The notes: generated by a model from the letters alone, not told the origin. A stretch of 53,664 bases of DNA from Prevotella sp. UBA4339 (GCA_002393725.1 DGTJ01000057.1:1-53664); one strand, 5' to 3'. Positions 7,424 to 17,077 are shown, counted from the first letter of the stretch. Translations and numbers: made by a program.

Positions 7424-9417
7424 ATATTAACGAAGCAGACAAGCACTACCTGCAGCTTCTAAGCCAGTCGTTCCCGACGATTGCAGACGCTGCAAAAGAG
7501 ATAATCAACCTTGAGGCTATCATGAACCTGCCAAAGGGCACCGAGCACTTCCTGGCCGACATACACGGGGAGAGCGAGGCATTCCAGCATGTGCTGAAGA
7601 ATGCGTCGGGAAACATCAAGCGCAAGATCAACGAGCTCTTCGGGAACACCATCAGGGAGTCGGAGAAGAAGGAGCTGTGTACGCTCATCTATTACCCGGA
7701 ACAGAAACTGGAACTGATAAAGGCACAGGAGACCGATCTCGACGACTGGTACAGGATCACCATCCACCAGCTGGTAAGGGTGTGTCGGGACGTGTCGTCG
7801 AAATATACGCGCAGCAAGGTGAGGAAGTCGTTGCCCGAGGACTTCTCGTACATCATCGAGGAGCTGCTGCACGAGAGGACCGACGATGTGGACAAGGCTG
7901 CCTACGTGGCGGTCATCGTCAACACCATCATCTCTACAGGCAGGGCTGACGACTTCATCTGCGCCATCTGTAACGTGATACAGCGACTCTCCATCGACCA
8001 GCTGCATATCCTCGGGGACATCTACGACAGAGGGCCCGGGGCGCATAAGATAATGGACACGCTCAGACAGTATCACTCATGGGACATACAGTGGGGCAAC
8101 CACGACATCCTGTGGATGGGCGCATCTGCAGGCAACGATGCGTGTATCTGCAACGTGCTGCGACTCAGCCTGAGATACGCCAACCTCTCCACCATCGAGG
8201 AATATGGCATCAACCTCGTGCCGCTCGCCACCTTCGCTCTCGAGGTATATGGCGACGACCCGTGTGAGGAGTTCCTGCCGAAGCTGCTTCACGGCAATGA
8301 GATGGACGAGAAGACACGACAGCTCACTGCCAAGATGCACAAGGCGATAACGGTGATACAGCTCAAGAGTGAGGCGCAGATATTCGATAGGCATCCGGAA
8401 TGGAACATGAAAGACAGATGCCTGTTTGACCACGTGGACTACAAGAGGGGGGTATGCACAATCGACGGCAAGGAGTACGAGATGAAGTCGTGCCTGTTTC
8501 CTACCATCGACCCCGAAAAGCCCAACGCATATACCGAGGAGGAGGAACTGCTCATGCACAAGCTGCACCACTCATTCAGGATATCGGAGAAGCTGCACAA
8601 GCATATCAGGACGATACTGTCACACGGGTGTATGTTCGCCATACACAACTCCAACCTGCTCTTCCACGCCTCCATACCTCTCAATGAAGACGGTACGCTG
8701 AAGGAGGTGGAGATATACCCCGGGAAGAAATACTCGGGCAAGGACCTGATGCATAATATCGGAATGCTCATCAGGGCTGCCTTCCAGACAAATAGTGCCA
8801 GCGGCGAACTGGCTTCTTCGCCAGAGGAGTACCCGAGGGACTATGCACGCGACTACTTCCTATACCTCTGGTGCGGCAAGGACTCTCCACTCTTCGACAA
8901 GTCGAAGATGGCGACATTCGAGAGATACTTCCTCAAGGACAAGGAGACTTACAAGGAGGAGAAGGGCAACTACTTCAAGCTGCGCGACTCGGAGGAGATA
9001 TGTGACAGGATACTCGACGCCTTCGAGGTGAAGGGACAGAACAGACATATCATCAACGGACACGTGCCGGTGCATGCATCAAAGGGCGAGAACCCTATCA
9101 AGGCAGGAGGCAAACTGATGGTCATCGACGGGGGATTCTCTGAGGCTTACCACAAGGAGACGGGTATAGCGGGATACACGCTCGTGTATCACTCAAGGGG
9201 ATTCCAACTGGTACAGCACGAGCCCTTCACATCGGCACGCGACGCCATAGTAAAGGAGACGGATATCAAGTCGACTATACAGATCGTGGAGATGTCAGCA
9301 CACAGAATGCTCGTGGCCGACACTGACAAGGGAGAGGAACTGAGGTCGCAGATCACTGACCTCAAGGAACTGCTGTATGCCTACCGACACGGTATCATCA
9401 CAGAGAAGAGACGATAG
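7420..9417 (+). CDS. fbp: Fructose-1,6-bisphosphatase, class III
   Basis: Hydrolyses fructose-1,6-bisphosphate to fructose-6-phosphate in gluconeogenesis. The 665-aa length and sequence match the class III (Firmicutes/Bacteroidetes) enzyme, a metallophosphatase fold: FLADIHGE, GDIYDRGPGAHKIMD and QWGNHDILWMGA carry the metal ligands, and NGHVPVHASKGENP lies in the C-terminal part. Its ATG overlaps the previous stop. Opposes Pfp, the PPi-dependent phosphofructokinase encoded at 45707-47344. Confidence 0.95.
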   Translation: MNINEADKHYLQLLSQSFPTIADAAKEIINLEAIMNLPKGTEHFLADIHGESEAFQHVLKNASGNIKRKINELFGNTIRESEKKELCTLIYYPEQKLELIKAQETDLDDWYRITIHQLVRVCRDVSSKYTRSKVRKSLPEDFSYIIEELLHERTDDVDKAAYVAVIVNTIISTGRADDFICAICNVIQRLSIDQLHILGDIYDRGPGAHKIMDTLRQYHSWDIQWGNHDILWMGASAGNDACICNVLRLSLRYANLSTIEEYGINLVPLATFALEVYGDDPCEEFLPKLLHGNEMDEKTRQLTAKMHKAITVIQLKSEAQIFDRHPEWNMKDRCLFDHVDYKRGVCTIDGKEYEMKSCLFPTIDPEKPNAYTEEEELLMHKLHHSFRISEKLHKHIRTILSHGCMFAIHNSNLLFHASIPLNEDGTLKEVEIYPGKKYSGKDLMHNIGMLIRAAFQTNSASGELASSPEEYPRDYARDYFLYLWCGKDSPLFDKSKMATFERYFLKDKETYKEEKGNYFKLRDSEEICDRILDAFEVKGQNRHIINGHVPVHASKGENPIKAGGKLMVIDGGFSEAYHKETGIAGYTLVYHSRGFQLVQHEPFTSARDAIVKETDIKSTIQIVEMSAHRMLVADTDKGEELRSQITDLKELLYAYRHGIITEKRR

Positions 9418-10665
9418 ATGAACAGAGTCTGCAGGATAGCCATAGCAATACTGTTGATGCTGCCCATGTCGGTATGCGGCAGGAACAGGGTGTATGCCCC
9501 GCAGATAAAGTCGCTGCAGTCGGTGGTCAACGGCGACTGGCTCTCCTACCCCACTATCATGAGGTTCGGTTCCGACGACGTGCTGCATATCAGCTTCGAC
9601 GAGCTGTCACACGAGTATCACAGGTATATCTACAGACTGGAGCACTGCGAGAACGACTGGACCCGCTCGGAAGACCTCTTCGACAGCGACTGGCTGGAGG
9701 GATTCAACGATAACACCATCGACGACTATACCAACTCCATTAATACCATCGTGCCATATACACACTATCAGTTTGACATCCCTAACGACAGGTGCAGGCT
9801 TAAGATGAGCGGCAACTACCGACTGTATATCATCGACGAGGATGCCGACCCGGACACGCCTGTGGCAATGGTGGAGTTCATGCTGGCTGAACAGGCCATG
9901 AATCTGCAGCTCAGCGTCTCCACAAATACCGACATCGACACCAACGACAGTCACCAGCAGGTGTCTATGTCACTGAACTTCGGTAATATACTCGTCACCA
10001 ACCCGGCAGAACAGATATACTGTCGGGTAATGCAGAACGGCAGGGAGGACAACATGAAGGAGAACCCCATGCCTGACTATCGCAATACCAACGGACTGGA
10101 GTGGACACACAACAGAGCACTCATCTTCGATGCGGGAAATGAGTATCGCAAGTTTGAGGTGCTCGACGTCAGTCACCCAACTATGGGTATCGAGAGCATC
10201 AGATGGGACGGAGCCAACTACCAAGCTTTCCCGTATCTCAGTGAGCCAAGGATGAACTACCTCTACGACGAGGATGCCAACGGTGCCTTCTTCATCAGAA
10301 ACAGCGACAACAGAGAGAACTACGTCATCAGCGAGTACGTATGGGTGAACTACCGCCTGAGAAGTCCGAGGATGACTGATGCCAGCGTCATCATCGACGG
10401 GCACTGGACCACTGACGACAACACATATAACTATATGATGGAATACGATGAGGAACAGGGGTTATACACATGCAAGGTGCTTCAAAAACAGGGATACTAC
10501 TCCTATCAGTACCTCTGCCGGAAACACGACGACAGCACCTTCCTCCTCCCGTCGGAAGGCAATTTCTACCAGACAGAGAACAACTACCTCGCTTTCATAT
10601 ATTATAAAGGAACAGGCGACAGAACCTGGCGCCTCATATCCTACCGATCTATTACCCAGAAATAA
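9418..10665 (+). CDS. Type IX secretion system plug protein (DUF5103 family)
   Basis: 415-aa exported protein with an N-terminal signal peptide (RIAIAILLMLPMSVCG). It matches the DUF5103 proteins: residues ~25-150 form the beta-rich N-terminal part (VYAPQIKSLQSVVNGDWLSYP), and FPYLSEPRMNYLYDEDANG, EYVWVNYRL and YYSYQYLC follow. In Flavobacterium a DUF5103 protein is the periplasmic Plug that seals the SprA translocon. It begins directly after the fbp stop (TAG then ATG). The 3' end converges on the minus-strand regulator with only 7 bp between and no obvious terminator. Confidence 0.8.
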   Translation: MNRVCRIAIAILLMLPMSVCGRNRVYAPQIKSLQSVVNGDWLSYPTIMRFGSDDVLHISFDELSHEYHRYIYRLEHCENDWTRSEDLFDSDWLEGFNDNTIDDYTNSINTIVPYTHYQFDIPNDRCRLKMSGNYRLYIIDEDADPDTPVAMVEFMLAEQAMNLQLSVSTNTDIDTNDSHQQVSMSLNFGNILVTNPAEQIYCRVMQNGREDNMKENPMPDYRNTNGLEWTHNRALIFDAGNEYRKFEVLDVSHPTMGIESIRWDGANYQAFPYLSEPRMNYLYDEDANGAFFIRNSDNRENYVISEYVWVNYRLRSPRMTDASVIIDGHWTTDDNTYNYMMEYDEEQGLYTCKVLQKQGYYSYQYLCRKHDDSTFLLPSEGNFYQTENNYLAFIYYKGTGDRTWRLISYRSITQK

Positions 10666-10672
10666 CTGTCGG

Positions 10673-13156
10673 CTAATTAGATTCCTTATCCACAAACTCC
10701 TTCGGTGTCACCTTATACCTATGATAGAACTGTGATATAAAGTAGTTCGTCGACACGAATCCGCACTCAGCGGAGATCTTCGCGATATCCTTGTCCTTAC
10801 GCTTCTTCAGAAGTTCATAAGCCCTGCTGAGCATCAGATGCGATGCCACGGGACGAGGGTTCTTGTAGATATTCGACGCCATCAGCTGGTAGAAATCAGA
10901 CAACTGCATACCGGCAATACTGCTCAGGTCACGCATGCTGAGGTTACGCAGCGACTTGCTCTCCAGCACCGGGAGAAGCTTCTCCATCACAGTGGTAAAC
11001 TCCTTCGGGAACTCGGAGATAGCCATCATATTATGGGCGGTCATCTCCTCTGGCATAGGCTCGAGTATCATTCCACTGTGAGCGTCACAATGATCAGCAA
11101 ACGCCTTGATACGCTTGATGATGTTCAGCTCCTCGTTATAACGACGTGCCTTCAGACCAGCATTCTTAAGATACAGGTAGAGGAAGATTGTCAACAGGAT
11201 GAGAAGTATCAAGACTCCCAAAAGAAGGATACCGGTGGTACGCCACCAAGGCTCGTTGATGTTGATCGTCCACTCGTATGGGGTGGTCGTCCATCTGTCA
11301 GGGAACATTGACGTTTGTACCTCTACCTTATAAGAGCCGGGAACGAGGGATATCAACGAGAGATTCAACAGTCCACTCTTGTCAACTTTCCCATCAGGAC
11401 TGAACGGGGTATATACCTCCCACTTATCCTTCATGCCCGGACCACTAATCCTCACCCGGTAGTAGGTCTCCTCAGGTCTAAAGTAGTTAAGACCTGAGAA
11501 TGTGAGAATTATGGTATTCTGATCGTAGTTGAGGTTTAGCTCGGAGGTACGAGTTATTGCCTTCTCGAGAATCACGTTACCATCAACCTCCTGACCTGTA
11601 CGTACATCGATACCATTGACATGCAGACTAATGAGCTTTGGGAAGATTTCCGACAGGACACTGTCACCCAGGGTAGCCATCTTACCGGGGTTGAAGGTTA
11701 GGACATGATCGAGACTCTGCATCACTATCGTACCATCGCCGAGAATCATCGAACGTCCATTGACAAACGACTCACTGGGTACACCGTCATGATTGGTGTA
11801 ACGAATGATGCGACGTATCTTGTCATCAACGAGTTCCAGGCAGCAAATACCATAGCTGGAACCTACCCAGATATTATGGTTCTTATCCTCCTGGATACAG
11901 TGAATGACATTGTTGAGAAGTCCGTCATGACGGGTTATCAGTTCGGGAAGATGTGCTGAGGCATTACGGTACACCTGCAGACCGGTAGACGTGCCTACCC
12001 AGTCCCAACCACGGGAATCACGGAAGACGCAATTAACGGTCTTGTCACGATACCTCTCCACTGGTGTGACATTCTTTTCGAGGATACTGTAGTAGTATTT
12101 TGCCTCACTCTCATGCCATGCATATGCTCGGAATGGGATGTTGTAAGGACGGGCATACAACAGGCCGCGCTTCTCAGTGCCAAGCCACATGCCTCCCTGC
12201 TTGTCGAACTCAATGGCGTTGATATCAGTAAGGAGCAGGGGTCCGTCGGACATTCTGATCTTCTCGATATGTTCAAGGTGCTTTGTGGAGAGGTCGTAGG
12301 TCCAGTAGCAGTATGCTGAAGGGATATAGAGCTTGCCTCCGTGCTCCTTTATATTGCTGAGGTAGTAAGGGGTCTCCATTATCGTCTCCCACTTCCAAGT
12401 GGTGAGGTCGAAGCGCAGGAGGATACCTACCTGAGAGTCGCCCTTCATTCCGTTACGTATCTGATAAACGGAGGTACCGAGCTTATAAACAATGGTATTG
12501 GAGCTATACAGCTTTGCCTTGGCTTTGTCATAAGGGAAATAGGAGGACTTTGTCTTGCCTGACGACAGTTCCTGCACTTCGAGCTCTCCATTGTCATAGA
12601 ACAGGAGAAGATACTTGTCGTCATAGGTGTCGAGGTCCTGAAGATTGCAATCCTTCTTAACCTTATAATATTGTGTGCGCTCTACGCAATACAGACCTTT
12701 GTCACGAAGGAGGTAGAGACGGTTGTCGCTGTCACAGAACAGGTCGTGTACCTTATCGGATATGCCGAAGTCAAGGAACTCATCCACGATATTATCCACA
12801 TACATCTCTCGCTTGAGGTCGACACAAGAAAGTGAGTTGCGCTTCTTGAACCACAGATGATGGTGCTTGTCGAAGTAAATATGTGCATGCCCACGATAGT
12901 TGGAGATAGGATAGGTATTCTCCGTAGTTGGGTCGATATATATGAACTTCTCACCATCGAAGAAGTTTATCTGACCGATAGTGGTAATGACAAGACGTCC
13001 GGTCTTTGTACAAGTGATGGTCTGTGCGGAGTTGTCTGCCAGACCATTGGCAGCATTATAGACGAAGAACTGTCTCTCCGTCTCAGCAGTCGCAAGGCTC
13101 TTCGAAAGAAGCAGAGCACAAGCAAAAGCAAATATTCTTACTAATCGCTTTGGCAT
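10673..13156 (-). CDS. Membrane-bound beta-propeller sensor with AraC-type DNA-binding domain
   Basis: 827 aa. Signal peptide (RIFAFACALLLSKSLA), then two-component-regulator propeller repeats (e.g. AANGLADNSAQTITC, DINAIEFDKQGGMWLG, NVIHCIQEDKNHNIWVG), a Y_Y_Y domain (~540-630), one transmembrane helix (~642-664) and a cytoplasmic AraC helix-turn-helix (~735-825; KISAECGFVSTNYFISQFYHRYKVTPKEF). This is the hybrid two-component design without the kinase and receiver domains, so the periplasmic signal would have to reach the DNA-binding domain directly across the membrane. No susC/susD-like target is nearby; its regulon is unknown. Start ATG 13156 is the second of two ATGs in a 13-bp tandem duplication; the first is out of frame. 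Confidence 0.85.
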   Translation of the reverse strand: MPKRLVRIFAFACALLLSKSLATAETERQFFVYNAANGLADNSAQTITCTKTGRLVITTIGQINFFDGEKFIYIDPTTENTYPISNYRGHAHIYFDKHHHLWFKKRNSLSCVDLKREMYVDNIVDEFLDFGISDKVHDLFCDSDNRLYLLRDKGLYCVERTQYYKVKKDCNLQDLDTYDDKYLLLFYDNGELEVQELSSGKTKSSYFPYDKAKAKLYSSNTIVYKLGTSVYQIRNGMKGDSQVGILLRFDLTTWKWETIMETPYYLSNIKEHGGKLYIPSAYCYWTYDLSTKHLEHIEKIRMSDGPLLLTDINAIEFDKQGGMWLGTEKRGLLYARPYNIPFRAYAWHESEAKYYYSILEKNVTPVERYRDKTVNCVFRDSRGWDWVGTSTGLQVYRNASAHLPELITRHDGLLNNVIHCIQEDKNHNIWVGSSYGICCLELVDDKIRRIIRYTNHDGVPSESFVNGRSMILGDGTIVMQSLDHVLTFNPGKMATLGDSVLSEIFPKLISLHVNGIDVRTGQEVDGNVILEKAITRTSELNLNYDQNTIILTFSGLNYFRPEETYYRVRISGPGMKDKWEVYTPFSPDGKVDKSGLLNLSLISLVPGSYKVEVQTSMFPDRWTTTPYEWTININEPWWRTTGILLLGVLILLILLTIFLYLYLKNAGLKARRYNEELNIIKRIKAFADHCDAHSGMILEPMPEEMTAHNMMAISEFPKEFTTVMEKLLPVLESKSLRNLSMRDLSSIAGMQLSDFYQLMASNIYKNPRPVASHLMLSRAYELLKKRKDKDIAKISAECGFVSTNYFISQFYHRYKVTPKEFVDKESN

Positions 13157-13169
13157 ATCGCTTTGGCAT
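13144..13169 (-). repeat. 13-bp perfect tandem duplication across the start of the AraC-propeller gene
   Basis: The word ATGCCAAAGCGAT occurs twice in a row on the minus strand (13169-13157 and 13156-13144). Because the unit is 13 bp, the upstream ATG reads a different frame from the gene. It may drain initiation or act as a slippage site. Confidence 0.7.
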
Positions 13170-13191
13170 AAATAGGTTGATATTTATGGCA

Positions 13192-13222
13192 CAAAGTTAC
13201 TAAGAATTTGGCAAATAACAAA
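13192..13222 (-). promoter_or_regulatory. Promoter of the AraC-propeller regulator gene
   Basis: Minus strand: TTTG at 13219-13222, 19-bp spacer, TAACTTTG at 13192-13199. It lies back to back with the thrA promoter, about 27 bp away. Confidence 0.75.
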
Positions 13223-13248
13223 GAATTTTTAGAAAAAGTCTGTTTTTA

Positions 13249-13280
13249 TTTGGTAATTCGACCGATTTGGATTAATTTTG
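13249..13280 (+). promoter_or_regulatory. Promoter of the thrA-homoserine kinase-thrC operon
   Basis: TTTG at 13249-13252, 20-bp spacer, TAATTTTG at 13273-13280. The ~60-nt leader has no threonine/isoleucine-rich peptide, so no classical thr attenuator is visible. Confidence 0.8.
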
Positions 13281-13345
13281 CACCGCCAATGGAGCAATCC
13301 CCACTTGTTGAGGGGTACCGTCGGCAAGATAAATTGCATAGGAAT

Positions 13346-15787
13346 ATGAAAGTAATGAAATTTGGCGGAACGTCCGTAGGTTCCGTAAAAAGCATTCTTA
13401 GCTTGAAGAAAATTGTGGAGACAGAGGCTCGGACGCAACCTGTCGTAGTAGTAGTAAGTGCACTTGACGGCATCACCGACAAACTGATTGCCACATCAAA
13501 GATGGCCAAGCAGGGCGATGACCGCTATCGCGAGGAATTCGACGCGATGGTGACGCGCCACCACCAAATGATCGAGGCCATCATTACGGATGAGAAAAAG
13601 CGCATTGACTTATTCAACAATGTAGACCAGCTCTTCGACCAGTTGAAGAGTATCTACTATGGTGTGTACCTTATTCACGACTTGTCGAAGAAGACGGAGG
13701 ATACTATCGTCAGCTATGGTGAGCGCCTCAGCTCGCATATCGTGGCGGCGATGATAAAGAACGGTGTGCGTATGAACAGCCGTGACTTTATCCGCACGGA
13801 GAAGAAGCAGGGCAAGCACGTGATAGACGCTGACCTGACGACAGAGTTGGTTAAGGAGGCCTTCAATGGTCTCAGCGACAAGCAGATATATGTAGTCCCG
13901 GGATTCATAGCCCGTGACCGTGACACACACGAGACGACCAACCTGGGTCGTGGCGGGAGTGACTATACCGCCTCCATCATAGCAGCAGTGCTCAACGCAG
14001 AGGTGCTGGAGATATGGACCGACGTCGATGGATTCATGACAGCCGACCCGAAGGTCATCAAGAGTGCATACACTATCAACGAACTGTCGTATATCGAGGC
14101 GATGGAACTATGTAACTTCGGTGCGAAGGTGATCTACCCACCGACCATCTACCCCGTATGCGTAAAGAACATCCCCATAAAGGTAAAGAACACATTCAAT
14201 CCCGAGCATCCGGGAACACTCATAAAGTCGAGGATCGAGAACGACCAGAAGCCCATCAAGGGTATCTCAAGCATCAAGGGGACATCGCTAATCACCGTTA
14301 CCGGCCTGTCGATGGTTGGCGTGATAGGTGTCAACAGACGAATCTTCACCACCCTGGCAAACAAGGGAATCTCTGTCTTCATGGTGTCACAGGCATCATC
14401 AGAGAACTCTACCTCTATCGGTGTGCGCGACGAGGATGCCGAGGCAGCTGCTGAGGCACTCAACGCAGAGTTCGCAAAGGAGATAGAGACGGGTGCCATG
14501 TTCGAGATGCAGGTGGAGAGCGGACTTTCCACTATCGCCATTGTTGGTGAGAACATGAAGCAGACCCCAGGTATAGCCGGTAAGCTCTTCGGTACACTCG
14601 GACGATCCGGTATCTCCGTCATAGCATGTGCACAGGGAGCATCGGAGACAAACATATCATTCGTTGTCGACGGACGGTTCCTCAGGAAATCACTCAATGT
14701 GCTCCATGACTCGTTCTTCCTCTCGGAATACAAGGTGCTCAACATATTCATCTGCGGTATCGGTACCGTGGGAGGCATGCTGCTCGAACAGATACGTACT
14801 CAGCAGCAGTACCTCATGCAGACAAAGAGCCTGAAACTCAATGTGGTGGGTATCAGCGACGTGAACAACTTCGTGCTCGACCGCGATGGTATCGACCTCA
14901 ACAACTACGAGAAAATCCTCCGTGCAGGCTATGCCGCAAATACGGAGCACATGCGTGACGAGATTGTAAAGATGAATATCTTCAACAGCGTCTTCGTAGA
15001 CTGTACGGCAAGCAAGCAGATAGCACAGCTGTATCAGACCTTCCTCGAGCATAACATCAGTGTGGTTGCAGCCAACAAGATTGCTGCCTCGAGCGACTAT
15101 GACAGTTACATAAAACTGAAGCAGACAGCCCGTGACCGTGGTGTGTGGTTCCGTTATGAGACCAATGTAGGAGCTGGTCTGCCTATTATTGGAACTATCA
15201 ACGACCTGTGCAACTCAGGTGATAAGATCCTGAAGATAGAAGCCATCCTCAGTGGTACGCTGAACTTCATCTTCAACGAGATATCAGCCGACGTGCCGTT
15301 CTCTGAGACTGTAAGACGAGCCAAGGAGCAGCGCTACTCCGAGCCAGACCCACGCATCGACCTCAGTGGTACCGACGTGATCCGCAAACTCGTCATCCTG
15401 ACCCGTGAGGCAGGATATAAGGTGGAGCAGGAAGACGTGGAGAAGCATCTCTTCGTGCCAGATAGTTATTTTGAGGGCAGCATCGACGACTTCTGGAAGA
15501 AACTGCCAGAGCTGGATGCCGACTTTGAAGCCCGTCGCAAGGTGCTGGAGGCAGAGGGCAAGCGCTGGCGCTTTGTAGCAACCATGGAGAATGGTAAGAC
15601 GAACGTAGCGCTGAAGGAGGTGCCACAGGGGCACCCGTTCTATCCTCTTGAGGGTTCCAACAATATCGTACTGCTCACCACCGAGCGCTACAAGGAATAT
15701 CCTATGCTCATACAGGGCTATGGTGCCGGAGCTGCTGTGACTGCTGCCGGTGTCTTCGCTAACATCATGAGTATCGCTAATATTTAG
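13346..15787 (+). CDS. thrA: Bifunctional aspartate kinase / homoserine dehydrogenase
   Basis: 813-aa fusion catalysing the first and third steps from aspartate to homoserine. The aspartate kinase domain (~1-300) begins KVMKFGGTSVGSVKS and contains LGRGGSDYTASIIAAVLNAE; two ACT domains lie between (~310-460; SMVGVIGVNRRIFTTLA, ETNISFVVDG); the homoserine dehydrogenase (~465-813) has the NAD(P) site FICGIGTVGGMLLEQI and the catalytic part VGAGLPIIGTINDL and AILSGTLNFIFNE. ATG 13346 is used because the promoter ends at 13280 and the next in-frame ATG upstream would precede it. Regulation by threonine through the ACT domains is known for the family. Confidence 0.95.
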   Translation: MKVMKFGGTSVGSVKSILSLKKIVETEARTQPVVVVVSALDGITDKLIATSKMAKQGDDRYREEFDAMVTRHHQMIEAIITDEKKRIDLFNNVDQLFDQLKSIYYGVYLIHDLSKKTEDTIVSYGERLSSHIVAAMIKNGVRMNSRDFIRTEKKQGKHVIDADLTTELVKEAFNGLSDKQIYVVPGFIARDRDTHETTNLGRGGSDYTASIIAAVLNAEVLEIWTDVDGFMTADPKVIKSAYTINELSYIEAMELCNFGAKVIYPPTIYPVCVKNIPIKVKNTFNPEHPGTLIKSRIENDQKPIKGISSIKGTSLITVTGLSMVGVIGVNRRIFTTLANKGISVFMVSQASSENSTSIGVRDEDAEAAAEALNAEFAKEIETGAMFEMQVESGLSTIAIVGENMKQTPGIAGKLFGTLGRSGISVIACAQGASETNISFVVDGRFLRKSLNVLHDSFFLSEYKVLNIFICGIGTVGGMLLEQIRTQQQYLMQTKSLKLNVVGISDVNNFVLDRDGIDLNNYEKILRAGYAANTEHMRDEIVKMNIFNSVFVDCTASKQIAQLYQTFLEHNISVVAANKIAASSDYDSYIKLKQTARDRGVWFRYETNVGAGLPIIGTINDLCNSGDKILKIEAILSGTLNFIFNEISADVPFSETVRRAKEQRYSEPDPRIDLSGTDVIRKLVILTREAGYKVEQEDVEKHLFVPDSYFEGSIDDFWKKLPELDADFEARRKVLEAEGKRWRFVATMENGKTNVALKEVPQGHPFYPLEGSNNIVLLTTERYKEYPMLIQGYGAGAAVTAAGVFANIMSIANI

Positions 15788-15791
15788 TCAT

Positions 15792-17057
15792 ATGAAACAT
15801 ATCATCATTTTAGGTGATGGCATGGCAGATCTTCCCGTCGAGAGACTCGGTGGGAAGACATTGCTACAACATGCCAGCATACCCATGATTGACCGACTGG
15901 CACGAGAAGGACGCTGTGGCAGACTTATCACAGTACCGGAAGGATTCCCTCCCGGATCAGAGGTGGCCAATACCGCCATCCTGGGCTACGACCTTAATAA
16001 GGTGTATGAAGGCAGAGGCCCACTTGAGGCTGCAAGTATAGGATACGAGATGGCAGATGATGACTTCGCCATAAGGTGTAACATCATCACCATCGAAGAC
16101 GGAAAAATCATCACCCATAACGGAGGTAACCTTGAGACAGAGGATGCCGATGTACTTATCAGATACCTGAACGACAACCTCGCAAAGCCTATCAACAAGA
16201 GAGAAGGCTGCGAGAGGGTGAAGTTCATCACGGGAATACAATACCGTCACCTGCTGGTGATAAAAGGAGGAAATAAGGATATCGTCTGTGCCCCACCCCA
16301 CGACCATCCAAATGAGGAGTGGAGACCACTTTTGGTAAAGAGTGCTGACACATCTTGTGCCTCACATCACTCAGCCCTTACTGCCGAACAGACAGCCGAC
16401 CTCATTAACGAATTGATTCTCAAGTCGCAAGAGCTATTGGCTAAACATCCTTACAACCTCGCCAAGGCAGCGAAAGGTGAGCGTCAGGCAAACAGCATCT
16501 GGCCTTGGAGCGGGGGTTATCGCCCGTCGATGGAGACACTGATGACACAGTATCCACAGGTGAAGTCGGGGGCTGTCATCTCTGCTGTAGACCTCATCAG
16601 GGGTATCGGTCATTATGCCGGATTGAGAATCATCGAAGTAGAAGGTGCCACAGGTCTAGCCAACACCAATTACGAAGGTAAGGCACAGGCAGCGATAGAA
16701 GCGCTCAAGAAAGACGACTTCGTGTTTGTACATGTGGAAGCCAGTGACGAGGCAGGACATGACGGAGACCTCGAACTGAAGCTCAAGACTATCGAGTATC
16801 TTGACCAGAGACTCATCAAGCCTGTCTATGACGAGATAAGCACCTGGGACGAGCCTGTGGCAATAGCAGTGCTACCAGACCACCTCACCCCTGTAGAGAT
16901 GAGGATACACGTAGGACAGCCTGTGCCTTTCCTAATATGGCATAAAGGTATCAAGGCAGATGACGTGCAGCAGTATGACGAGGTGTCGTGTGTATCCGGA
17001 TCGTACGGCCTGCTTAAGCTGGATGAGTTTATGAAGGAATTCATGAAGGTGAATTAA
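15792..17057 (+). CDS. Phosphoglycerate-mutase-like (ApgM family) protein, probable homoserine kinase
   Basis: 421 aa of the alkaline-phosphatase superfamily, archaeal-type cofactor-independent phosphoglycerate mutase branch: IILGDGMAD with a metal-binding Asp, PPGSEVANTAILGYDLN, GRGPLEAASIGYEM, HVEASDEAGHDGD and the metal site LPDHLTPVE. It sits 4 bp after thrA and 20 bp before thrC, exactly where thrB belongs, and no GHMP-type thrB is in the window. Members of this family in Bacteroides and Desulfovibrio were reported from mutant fitness data to be a novel homoserine kinase. I therefore infer homoserine phosphorylation, not glycolysis. The family is certain; the function rests on context and that prior work. 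Confidence 0.85.
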   Translation: MKHIIILGDGMADLPVERLGGKTLLQHASIPMIDRLAREGRCGRLITVPEGFPPGSEVANTAILGYDLNKVYEGRGPLEAASIGYEMADDDFAIRCNIITIEDGKIITHNGGNLETEDADVLIRYLNDNLAKPINKREGCERVKFITGIQYRHLLVIKGGNKDIVCAPPHDHPNEEWRPLLVKSADTSCASHHSALTAEQTADLINELILKSQELLAKHPYNLAKAAKGERQANSIWPWSGGYRPSMETLMTQYPQVKSGAVISAVDLIRGIGHYAGLRIIEVEGATGLANTNYEGKAQAAIEALKKDDFVFVHVEASDEAGHDGDLELKLKTIEYLDQRLIKPVYDEISTWDEPVAIAVLPDHLTPVEMRIHVGQPVPFLIWHKGIKADDVQQYDEVSCVSGSYGLLKLDEFMKEFMKVN

Positions 17058-17077
17058 TAACAGAAACAATAATAATT

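Noticed and set aside
13281..13345. Threonine attenuator or riboswitch ahead of thrA
   Set aside because: The short leader has no Thr/Ile-rich peptide, only a 4-bp CCCC/GGGG stem and no terminator-like U-run.
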